A stretch of DNA of 64,000 nt, from assembly GCA_037013685.1 (NCBI GenBank), contig CM072895.1, positions 16,143,963 through 16,207,962 of the forward strand, in the 5' to 3' direction. The DNA comes from Acridotheres tristis. Lineage: Eukaryota; Chordata; Aves; Passeriformes; Sturnidae. Each line of letters opens with the position of its first letter. The stretch's first letter is position 1. Positions 53,380 to 64,000 of the stretch are shown piece by piece. A program made the translations under genes and the position numbers. The notes beneath the pieces were generated by a model, which saw only the letters and a program-made list of their open reading frames with translations, did no database searches and was not told the DNA's origin.

Positions 53380-54360
53380 GATCATTAAAAAAGTATAGAC
53401 TTAAAGCAGTATTGCTGATCAAATATAATGTATTGCATTAGAAATAAATTCCATATTAAAATAGGGACTTTTACTAAAGAATTACTTTTTTTCAAATAAA
53501 TTACTGAAACTTTTGCATTATGAAAGCTCTCAGGCAAAATTAATGGTTTTGTTTTGCAAATTAATTTAGATATTAAAAAATCATATTTTCAACCAAGATC
53601 TCAGTTACTCAGATTAAATATTAACCAAAAGCTGTCTTCTGCTTAAATAGAATTTAGCCTTTGAAGTGTTTTTATTAATCTCTTCTGATGTAGGTGCTTG
53701 AAATTCTATGAAAGTGCTGCTGCTACCAGTTCTGTGCATCACTTACTGTAATTTATTTTCAGAACATAATTCTATTTATAAATGAAAATCCTATTAAAAG
53801 AAGACAAGAAAAATTAGTCCTAGACTTTGCATTGGTAGAGTAGAAACAAAATGAGCGGCCTAACCTGAAGTGACATTTACAAATTACCTGTTAATTTAAA
53901 CTGGGTTGAAGGATGACAGAGTTTAGTCGGACTGACAGGAAGTACCGAAGGAATGACAGTTGGGCCTGTAGTGGCCATAAAGCTCCCATAGCAAGCACAT
54001 TTATCTGCCTCTCTGGGAAAACCTTCCCTTGTAGTAAATAATATATTTGTAAAAATATTTACTTCGTGGCAGCCCAGTGACTGAACATTTTATGGAGCTC
54101 GACTCCTCCCCCACTCCCTCGCTCTGCCATCCCCTCCTTTTAATTCTCATTTTTACTAAGGATAAGAGCTTTAAGATGGCCACCTGCCTTTAGTCACATG
54201 GTTGATTCATCACCACCCCCCTAAAGCTAAACCACATGATTTTCTTAATGAAAATGAGACAAGAAGTGACAAGGCTTGTATCCTTTAGTTGCTTCAGGAT
54301 AACATTCATGCCCTGAGACCAGTTCCTTTGTTCGCTAGACATTCTTTGAATAGACACGAC
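53380..54360. promoter_or_regulatory. Candidate conserved enhancer-like block
   Basis: Unlike its AT-rich surroundings this stretch keeps several CpGs (gtcgg, accgaag, ttcgtgg, gctcgac, ctcgctc). It carries two oppositely oriented CDX/posterior-HOX-type cores, CCATAAA at 53975-53981 and TTTATGG at 54089-54095, a YY1-like AAGATGGCC at 54173, an adjoining CACCTG E-box, and several ATTAAT/TTAATTT cores upstream. No repeat and no long frame accounts for it. This is the texture of vertebrate conserved non-coding elements, but conservation was not tested. Confidence 0.38.
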
Positions 54361-57300
54361 TGCGTATCAAGGCCATGCAGTGCCAAATACTTATAAGGAT
54401 AATAATAGCTGCTCTCACTCCACTTACAAATAGCACTGAGAAGACTCAGAACAAAGTGTTAAGAGTCTTGTTATTTATTCACCTCTGAAAACCAAAATGT
54501 TTTCTGAAGGAAAGGCTCTAGTGTCTTACACTTTAAACACTTTCCATGTGTACAAACTTTTATAAAATATTTAAGCTACAAATGGAATATTTGGGAGTCT
54601 TAAAATAATCCAGTGACAATTATTTAGGAATCTGTCCCTTTTATGACAAACAACAAAGGACCATACCAGACAGCTACTGTAGCTCTTTTCTGCAGAGTAC
54701 CACATGCATGTGGAGACACATACATGCAGGCTATTGTAAGGCTAATTCAGCTCACACACAAAATGCTCTGGTGCATGCTTAATGAAAAACACTTTAATAT
54801 TTCTAAAGAGCAAGCTGTATTTTATGTACACACAAAAATAACTGAAGATAAATGTAAAATGTTACGCTGTGGTTTGGGATCTCAAAAAGCAGCATCTCCT
54901 GGGCCAGGCTGCCATGGTCTGCCCCTCACCCCCAGTGCCTTGTGCAGTCCAAGGCCGTGTGGGACCCACACTCTGCTTACCCTTGGGGGACACAACCTGT
55001 GCTGGTTTAATGCAGCTGGGTATAATTACATACCTGTCTCTATATTTGCAAGGAAAAAAATATATCAATTCCTCTGCCTTCATGAGCATGAGTGTATTTA
55101 CAGATACAAAACATGGTACGTGGAGATTGTGTTGATGTTCCAGAGCAAAGGCATGAATTCTTATAACCTCTTCCAACAAAATTCAGAAGCATTCGCTTTA
55201 ATGCCATTTCCACAAAACTTGCTTTTGAAATTGACAGTCAAAACACAGAAATGTCAACCATAACCAAGCCTACAACACCAAACAAACTCAGGGTTTCTGT
55301 AGGTTGGTGTGAAAGTCTTGCCAGCAGGTACCATTATCTTGCAGTAGACATTTTAAATGTAATTAATTTCTGATTTTTAATCTTAGCATGGGATCCCTGA
55401 TTCTTTTCTTTTTAAAAAATGGTTTGACAGGGATGTAATTTTACACCTACTGTACAAAAGATTTTCCTTATTTAATAGCAGAATATAAATTCTGGAAGCA
55501 AAAAAAAAAAATCTTATTATTATGGAAGAATAGTAAAATAAGATCTACAGTACCATTATTTTTTAAAATTAGACATTGTACCTTAGTCAAGAGATCCAAA
55601 TATAGACTGTGCTCTGGCCTGTAGTATGCCATTGATGAAAAATGGTTCTCAAATTCTACTTAAAGAGTCCAAGAGGACACAATTAATATTTTGATTTCTC
55701 TCAGGAAAAAGGGAGCTCCCGAATACATAAAAGTTTTGAAGCTCTACTGATAGTGGGAGGAAAGTAACAAAAAAGAGCAAATTTGAAAAAAAAATAAAAC
55801 TGAGTTACTATATTTGATGTGCTAGCCACAGACTTCCTCCCTCACTAAAACTGGTTAGGGTTCACCTTCCTCACAGAAAGGAGAAAACACCAGTGGGAAT
55901 ATCCAACTACAGAGTAAGAAAGGTCTTTACTTTTCAGATGTTCAATACAATGAGGAGAAACATAACCCCGTCTCCAGCTTGACTCTATGATATAGAGAGC
56001 TTTCATGTGTCTTCATGCATCTTTCATATATATTTAGAGAGGCTGTCTTCCATTTAGATTTGGAGATAGAACTAATATACAACATTTTATTAATTCTCTC
56101 CCACACATCTTTGCCCAGAAAACCGTGAATACCTCTTTGACCAATCACAATTATTTATCCCAGTTTATTAAGTGTCCCTGTACTGTAAGACTGATATTAC
56201 CCTTATAGAGTGTATCAAGGACATATGATAATGATAACGATCAATGTTATTTTAACACTGTACAAAGGCCAGGATGGCAATTCCATTTCTTCATTAGAAA
56301 AAAATACCATTGATTATTAACTAGAGATAGCTAGAACTGAAGACATGAATAGGCAGATTACCCAACTACCAATTAACTGCAAAGACTTAGTCAGGTATTT
56401 GGGATGCAAATTAGTTACATATGGTTCTGGAGGTAGACTTTTTCAATACTCAGAGCCATTATTATGATTGGTTGTATTACAGGAAAAGGAATTTAGGGCT
56501 ACAGTTGCACCAAATGGAAAGAAAAAGGTTATTTTTTAGTATAGTCATGTCTACTTTCAAATCAAACGAAAAGTTCTCTCAGAAGTAGTCCAATGAACTG
56601 CAGCAAACAGCTCATATTCATAGTGCCTTGGGAGTCATTATGTGTTAGTCAGTGACTGAATAACATCAAATACTCTACTGGAAAAGTTCAGCCTCTTCCA
56701 AGTGTCTGAATGCTACTCTGGCACCCCTGAGGCTCCAACCACAGGGTTCACACCATACATACTTACCTCATATGATCTCTGTCTAGAGAATCTCCCTTGT
56801 GTTTGTACAATCAAAAGATCCAATCGCTTTCTACAAATGCAAAAAAGGTAAAATTCACTGCTGTCTGCTGGAGTTTATTCTTACAACGGCAGAAATTAAT
56901 ATCTTTCCCTTTTCTTTTTTAGTTTCTTTTTTTTTTTTCATTACCTGCCTTCTATTGAATTTTAGAAGAGTTAATTCTGATCACCTGGCAGAAAAAAATA
57001 AGATCTACAAGGCATTTTGCAGCTCAGACTACTGCTTCAGGAGGTCATGTCACTAGATATGAAGTATTTTATGTAGGACTCCAACCAGCACTCTGAATTC
57101 CCTGATTTCTGTTGCCCCAGGGAAAATGGGTGCCAGCAATAAGTCATGTGTCTGTATGATGGCAGAAGACCTTCTTATTCCTTGTTTGCTAAATAGTCAA
57201 TTATCTGTGGAAAATACTCCCAAATTGTTTTTTAAATTTTATTCACATCCTAAAAATATCACAAACCTAATGTATACAGCTGAAATACCTTCATCAGAGT

Positions 57301-60300
57301 CTGTAATTTTCAGAGAGAATTTACATTATTGGAATCCTGTCTTCTGTCCCTCTGGTAACAGCATCACAGTGCTGATCATTCAGAGCAAAGGATAATGGTT
57401 TGCATGCCAACCTAAAAATCCTTCTAGCTTTGTCACAGCTATAGGACTTGAAGGAGGAATTAATTCAAAGAAATCCTTTGGTCTGTGTTTCACAGACAGC
57501 TTAGACCTTACAAAAAGAGGTGGAAGCAGGAAAATTTTATCCCTTTCAATTCTGCATTTCTTAGTGATGAGACCTCTTGAGGAGCATTACAGTGTTTTCA
57601 GGCTACCAGGTAGACATCAGGTAAAAGTAGGAAGCTCTTACTTCCTTACTGGAATCACAGTCTGAGCATAAAAGTGATTTAGATATTTAAATACATTCTC
57701 TAAGCACCACTGGGATTCTTGAAAATCACTATTCTGTTGCAATACATTCACAAATGCCGCCAAATTTCTACTGGTAGCAAGGCTGGAAACTGCTTAAACA
57801 TGATCATATGAAGCAGCCTGGTGACTGATCCACACCCGGACCCGACAGCCTTCAAAAATTAGACACCTGTCCATCACATCAAAAGAGTTCATCAGATAGC
57901 TGTCTGCACAGCACTGCCCAGCCCACACAGCAAGCTGGAGGTTCTGTGCTGCTGCCAGTCAGCCTAGTAAATCTAGACATTGCTATAATACTTAGGACAC
58001 ACTGTCGATTCCCCTGTGGGATTTGCAGTAATGACTGAACTCAGATCTCCCTCCTCCCAGGACCCTCATAAAGATAAGATCCTCAGAGGCAAGTCTTTCT
58101 CAGCAGTGCTCATTGAGGCTGCTCTATTCTCTTTAAATTGCTTAAACATTCTTTGGGACAAAGAAAGAAGAGGGATGTGTACAGGCTGGCAGCCAGAACA
58201 ACCCCTAAGAAACCCAATTATTCATTATTGCACACCAAGTTTCCCCTGTATCATTCTGATCATGCCACATAGCAGCCATTTACTGGGGCCACAAGACATA
58301 AGAGCAAAGTAGAAGCATCAGGAGGGAGGCACAGAAGGAGCAGCAACAACAGCAAGACACATTCTGCATAACAAGAGCAAGGCTATCAGCTGCATACCCA
58401 CACGGGCTGTCCCAACCAAAGGCACCCCAGAGATGCAAGGAAACTTATGGAATGAAGATGATAGGGAACACTTTCCTTTAGATGCCATAAAACCTGCAAA
58501 CCAGGGTTGAAACTTCACTTGTAAACTTCCTGCCTTAATCAATCAGATGAAATGCACAAGAAATACATAAAAGGAAGGGAAGGGTATGCAGGAAATAGGA
58601 TATCCACAATAATTTGTTCATCATTTGTCGTCTTCTCCTTCTATAGAGGCAGCTTTAAAAAATGTGCAGAAGTCCAAAGAATGCACTTCTAGGAGTACGG
58701 GGTAGCTTTTCAACCTACTATTCGCATAAACTAAGGCAGTATCTGCCAGAAGTAAAACTTCTTTCTTTCAAAGGTTCTTTCAAATAACGCTGTGTTCTTT
58801 CCCCTCTTTACTTAGAGGAGGCTCAGATATATGGATTTGCTGATTTCCAGCGGAATCTTTTGGGTTTTGAAGCAGATCCTTACTGCTGCTGATAACACAC
58901 ACCACAAAGCATACAATCGTTTTATTCCCACTGGAATACATTAAACATTTGGAGACTGTTTCCAGCTTTGGCAATAGCTCCGTGCTGTTATGACATCAGC
59001 CTCATTATCAGGGCCACTTTCATTTGATTCCTTCTAGCCCACAGGGACAGGGGCCTGGAAGTGGCACTGTGGGACAGAGCCTGTGCTGCATTCTCTGGAA
59101 CCTCACTGATTCTTTCTTTCTGAACTGAGACTTTCACATCTACGCTCAGAAAACCCTTTTTACCAAATCTTTAGACAGATGACCAAGGCAAGACTGAGGC
59201 ATCCATACATAGGATCTTTGGAGCAGTCTTTTAAATGAAATTTAGTTCTCACCCTCATGAGTGTATATTTCAGAGTGAACAAAGTGGGTTGTGACAAACA
59301 AATGCTTACTTGTCCATTGCTTTCCATTTCCTTGTGTTCATTTGGATGCTACAATAATAAAAAGCAGACACACTGAATTAAAGAGCATGAGCAGCAGAAG
59401 TCTCCAGTTCCCTTTCCTATGGGAAAGGAATAAAATAAAAATCTATTATTCCTTCTATCTATTTGTATTACTTTTTTGACCAGTAAAAATTTAAGATGCA
59501 AATCCTGACATCTGCCATGAATATTTGTAAGTCTAAACGGGGACAACTGGTTAATGTTAGAGGGTTTTACATACTTACTAAAAACCCTAGGGCTCTTTCT
59601 GGATAGACTCAGGCCAAGATATACAGTCTAAGGAGCTCTTGTGGCTTTGCTTTGATTAAGATAGCATCTAAGTAAATAAATATTCTCACCATCGTGTGCC
59701 TTGGGGATGAATATCTGGCCTTATAGCCATAGTAAAGGCCCTTAGGACTGTGCACTGGCCAAACACTGAAACTACACACAGACTCAGTGCTCCTTTCCAG
59801 GGAAGGACTTCCTAGAGCTTGAACAAAAATACTGAGAAAGTTGTTTAGACTGCCTATAGTTTTTCAAAGATAGTCATAAAAGACTTTGATCATTAAATGA
59901 AAATGGATAATATCCTAAATTCACCCAGGGACCACAGCAGAGAATCTCAGGAGAGTTCTTCAGTGGGTATATCCTTCCCCATTCATGCCTTCTGCTCTTT
60001 GATACGATCAGTTAATTTGCGTATCTTAAATGCTGACTGGCATGCAAGATATACAAGGTACACCAGATAGAAATAAATACATAAAATTTTAGCTCCCTTA
60101 ATTTTACCAGACAGATTTAATAAATGCACATAACTAATGGGTATATAATGACTTCCTAAACTCCTACTTGTAGATCATGCATTCTATTTCCCAGTACATC
60201 TTTTTTTTCCAATGAAAAATTAAATTGGAAAGTCAACAAGAAAGAAATCATACTGGGGACATTTTCTATCCATTCATTTACATTTTCACTCTTTGCAGAA

Positions 60301-60942
60301 TGTGGATAGTATATTTTTATGGCATATTTGGTTGCTATTCAAAACATTTTTTTTAATTGAATAGCAAAATTATTAGGTGAGTAGAATCTTGTATGCATAA
60401 TAAGGACACAATTTAAAGGTGTCCCTAGGCTAATTTATGAAGCACTAAATCAATTGGAAAGTTTCTCCTTTTTCTTAAAGAGGAAACCTGCTTTTACAGC
60501 TGGTTTTGTCTGTTTTAGTGGTCTGCACATTGATCATATCCTGGTGCAGTTAGCCAAATGCATATGGGAAGAGAAACATCTGAGAGATGAAACTAATGAT
60601 ATGTACACTCTTTGCTGGTTTGTTTCACTCCCCTTCCTACACGAATTCCCTGTTAACTAGTGCACAAGCCATTAGTGAATAAGGTTCACAGGCACTGACC
60701 AGTGTGATAGAGAATACAATCAATGCACAGGGATTTTGCAAAGGGGTATCTGTGATTGCACAAAGACCAGGCTTGTAAGTTATCCTAGTAAAATGTTATG
60801 TGAAATACCTTTCTTCATAGCCAAGCAAGCATGTGTAGACACATTAAGTTTCCAAGAAGCTATGGGAAAAATGTGCATTCCAGAGTAGGTGGTGTTGCTT
60901 CTTACTGTCACTGTGTGAAAATGATCCTTAGTGCACACATAC
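54361..60942. other. AT-rich unique DNA, no supported gene
   Basis: This includes the longest non-repeat open frame in the window (206 codons, 54643-55263, +), which has weak start context, cysteine/histidine-scattered composition and no recognisable domain; I treat it as probably fortuitous. A GC-rich patch at about 54880-55010 lies inside it. An A13 run at 55500-55512 and a T run near 56929-56938 are simple sequence. Confidence 0.55.
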
Positions 60943-61080
60943 AGATCTCAAAGCACATTACATAAACAAGCAGGTAGCACTCCCATTTGTATTGACAGTG
61001 GACAGAATCACAGAGATGGCACAAATTCCCTGATTCATCCAGCAATAGATACAAAAACAAAACCCAAGGCTCTTGCCTAG
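60943..61080 (-). mobile_element. Ancient L3/MIR-like retroposon fragment
   Basis: The plus strand reads 'gatctcaaagcacattacat', then a degenerate 'ccatttgtattgacagtgga', 'cagaatcacagagatggcac', 'aaattccctgattcatcc' and 'aacccaaggctct'. This follows, in order, the reverse complement of an old amniote consensus (CTCAAAGCGCTTTACA...CATTTTACAGATGGGGAAACTGAGGCACAGAGA...AAGTGACTTGCCC...AACCCAGGTCTC). Agreement over about 130 bp in order makes this more secure than the shorter copies. Confidence 0.65.
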
Positions 61081-64000
61081 ATCAGTACATTATTGCCAAC
61101 TCTCATTTTGTATTTGTTGATAGTGCTTTACAGAAACATGTTCCAAAGCGATATTTTATCCACGGATAAGTTTTTACTGATGGAAGTTGCTGGACTTTCC
61201 AAGTCCAAAAGACCTCTGAGGAGAAATAGTTCTCAGTTTATACACTGCTTTACAGATAGTCCTATAAAGATCTTTTGTTCTAGTTTCAAGCATAAGAAGC
61301 CACACAGAAAAATTACTGTGTTAACAGGACCTACTCAACAGTTTTGGACGGACTAATATGTGCACTCACCTTACACAAGTAAAAAGCTCTTCTTGGGAAA
61401 AGCAGAAAAGACAGCAGAAATTTCAGCTCATTGAGGGCTATTCTGACAGTGTAGCCATTGACTGAGAAAGCAGCTCTTATGTTTTAGTTGTTTTCATGTT
61501 TGATTTAAAATGTAATCTGTTCCATTATTATGTACTCATCCTGGGACGTTAAATTAGACATATTGTGGAAATTCCAAAGTCCAAACACACCACCAATTGT
61601 TAAATTGGTAATGGTTACATCCTCAACTGGTAAAACAGACCTTATTTTATCCAGCAGATCTGCACTGTGGATTCACAGAGCTAGTGTTTGATTCTATGGT
61701 CATGTTTAATGCCTCTCCTTAATGAAAGAGAACCTAAGGATTTGCATCTATGTATTTTTGTCCTTCAGAAGGACAAATTATATTTCCTGTCCATGTAACT
61801 ATCATGAGTGCTGCATCCCCTACATGACACAGTTTAAAGGGTATAATTAGCAAAATGCAGTCCTTACTTGTCTTACAGATGCCACCATCTGACGCTGAAA
61901 GGCAGAATATTCTATTCTTATATCAGCACTGACAACAACCAGAATAGCTTGAACTTTACCAGATATCCTGTCCCAAGAAGCTTTCTAACATAGGATTTTT
62001 TACACCTGTTATTTATAGGAAGAACAGAAAATTACTCATAGAAATATCATTTGGACTTTTTAAAATATCTTGCAGCATTTTAGGTTCAAAAACTGAGATA
62101 TGTATTTTTCTATTTGGAAGAGTTATATTTTTCCTCTACCATTTTTATTTGAAAGAAAGTTGTATTTATTTAGTTGGCTTTTTCTCTCTGATACTCTATT
62201 CTTTACAGCTCTGTAATATCCACACCAAAGGCTGTTGAACCAGCTGCTTATTAGTTCCTCAAAGTAGTTCCTTCAATTACTTTGAAAAATCTCTTCCAAG
62301 ATGCCTTGCCCTAAACTCTCCATAATCAGAGCAGCCATAGAAAATTGTGATATAAACGTCCTTTACAGTGCAATAAGCAATCCAATATTTCATCTGCATG
62401 TGTACACTTAGGTTATTTTAAAGTAGGTGTTGAAACCCACAGGCAGCATATTGGACTGGGTGAACAGTCAGAGCTACTGGAAGACCTTACTAAAAATGTA
62501 TGCCTGGATTCACCATAGGAGAAGGCAAATTGGACAAAGAGGACTTACTATAGGATTTAATGACATTAGCATTCCAGTGACACTGAGGAGGTGTGAGATC
62601 TATTCCACAGGCTGGAGATGCAATGGGCAGTGAGATAAACATGTCCTTAATTAAACAGACATAGAGTTTATTTTACCAGTTGGAAGTAACTGGGCTCTTT
62701 GAAGGCAAACAGGACCAGGGTACGTGCACTGCTTTAACATCTACTAAACCCCTTTCTGAGGGCATAACCACTGCTCCTGTCTCATGCTGGTGTCATTTGC
62801 ATGACTAAAATTCATCCCAAATACACCACACAAAATACTGCAGAATTTCTGTGCCTTCAAGAAGAAAAAATGTTCCTAATGTTTTATTAAAGTCTCGTAA
62901 TTCTGAACTAGTGTGGTGCCATTTTATATGTGTTGGCAATATCCTCATGAATACCTGTGACAAGTGTCATTAACATAAAATACAAAGTGGAATTGGGAAT
63001 GATTTAAAATTTAGACACGCACTTGCCACATTTAAAAATGTACTTCACAGATATATTTTTAAACCATGTATTTTTCAAAAACAAGTCAATTCAATGCCTT
63101 ATATTTTGAGTTTTAATTCCAATCAAGCTAATTTCTAGTCATCATGAACACATACCTGCCAGTAATGAAGGTTGCTTAATTAGGTCCAGATAAAATAGCT
63201 ACAATTCTGTTTCTGATCCACCTGTCAAAGCAAATCAGTCTTTTACATGACTTTAAAAAAAACAAATTAGACTAGCTGATGATTTTTTGAATATTCAAGT
63301 AGACATACTGAAGATAAATTCAAACCAAACTTGTGACTGAACAAAAGCCTGGAACGTGACCCCAAAGATGAAGAGATCTTGTTCTGCCAGAAGCAGATTT
63401 CCAAGCTTGGCATTTGAGGATTATGAAGCCAAGGACAGAGTGCTAGAAAAGTGCTACTGGAAAGGACAGCAGTGACTTCCTCAGCTTAGAGCAAGGTAAC
63501 AATTTCAATGCTATGTAAAATTAAACACAAATAACAATGTTAGAGGTCCTACTTAACACCCCAAAGTCAGGTGATTTCACGACAGACATGTCCAATTCAT
63601 AGTTTTATGGGAAAAAAACCCCCAAGTTTCCTGTTCTTGCTACTGTTACAGAAAGAAGTAGAAATTCTAAAAGGGCTGATAGGCTTGAATGCTAAATAAT
63701 AATTTCTTTTTCATTGGATTTTAAGATGAGCAGTTAGACTGTATACAAAAATGTTTACTGATAGGCAGATGGCAACAAAAGTTGACTGTCACAAAAGGAT
63801 TTGACATATACAGTGTTAATTAAAATGACGTATTACAGCTCTGAGAGATCGCTAATAATTGCTTAATACTATAGGAGCTCAACCAAAAATCTCCAAAAGT
63901 GTAAGATTAGGCATAAGTGCTAGGCAACAGACTAGAGAGAAAACAGTAGTTAAAAGCACCTCTCAGACACAAACTGTTAACATCTAGAACACATAAAAGG
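61081..64000. other. AT-rich unique DNA, no gene seen
   Basis: No exon, RNA gene or repeat could be supported to the end of the window. Frames of 68-87 codons at 61093-61356 and 62427-62633 show no domain-like pattern. Confidence 0.6.

Noticed and set aside
1..64000. CRISPR arrays, operons, tRNA or rRNA genes
   Set aside because: No spaced direct repeats, clover-leaf genes or ribosomal sequence were seen; the DNA is vertebrate and non-coding in character.

Overview
The window looks like about 64 kb of a bird nuclear genome, from a gene-poor intergenic or intronic region. The bird assignment rests on several 3'-end fragments of CR1 LINEs (with the diagnostic 8-bp tail repeats related to ATTCTATG) and one solo LTR of the avian ERVL type. 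Base composition is AT-rich throughout. There are no CpG islands, no recognisable tRNA or rRNA genes, and no bacterial-style gene organisation. I cannot name the species, the chromosome or the flanking genes.

Layout. From 1 to 11.5 kb there is unique AT-rich DNA with only minor simple repeats. At 11.5 kb lies a short ancient MIR/L3-like fragment, and from 12.7 to 13.8 kb a cluster of three CR1 tails, two on the plus strand and one on the minus strand. Between 13.8 and 27 kb the DNA is mostly unique, with a homeodomain/POU-rich stretch at 21.9-22.1 kb that carries a 16-bp perfect palindrome, and a small degenerate tandem repeat at 23.5 kb. At 27.0-27.4 kb is the only open frame whose protein looks like a real domain: a BEN-like segment followed closely by a poly(A) signal, probably a terminal exon or an old gene copy. 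From 27.4 to 37.7 kb I see nothing gene-like.

From 37.7 to 48.3 kb there are three long purine-rich microsatellites, (GGGAA)46, (GGACA)5 followed by (GGATA)~29, and (GGAA)~76, plus an (AAAAT) run. Possible regulatory DNA lies at 41.3-42.7 kb, an ancient SINE/LINE fragment at 46.8 kb, and an exon-like GC-rich islet at 47.3-47.5 kb. An ERVL-type solo LTR occupies about 50.8-51.4 kb. A stretch at 53.4-54.3 kb has the texture of a conserved enhancer. Another ancient L3/MIR-like fragment is at 60.95-61.08 kb. The remainder is unlabelled AT-rich sequence.

Most open reading frames in the window are chance frames or are created by the stop-free GGGAA and GGAA repeats. The best candidate for something new is the BEN-like coding segment; next come the putative regulatory blocks and the cluster of purine microsatellites. 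All functional calls here come from reading motifs by eye and need alignment-based confirmation.
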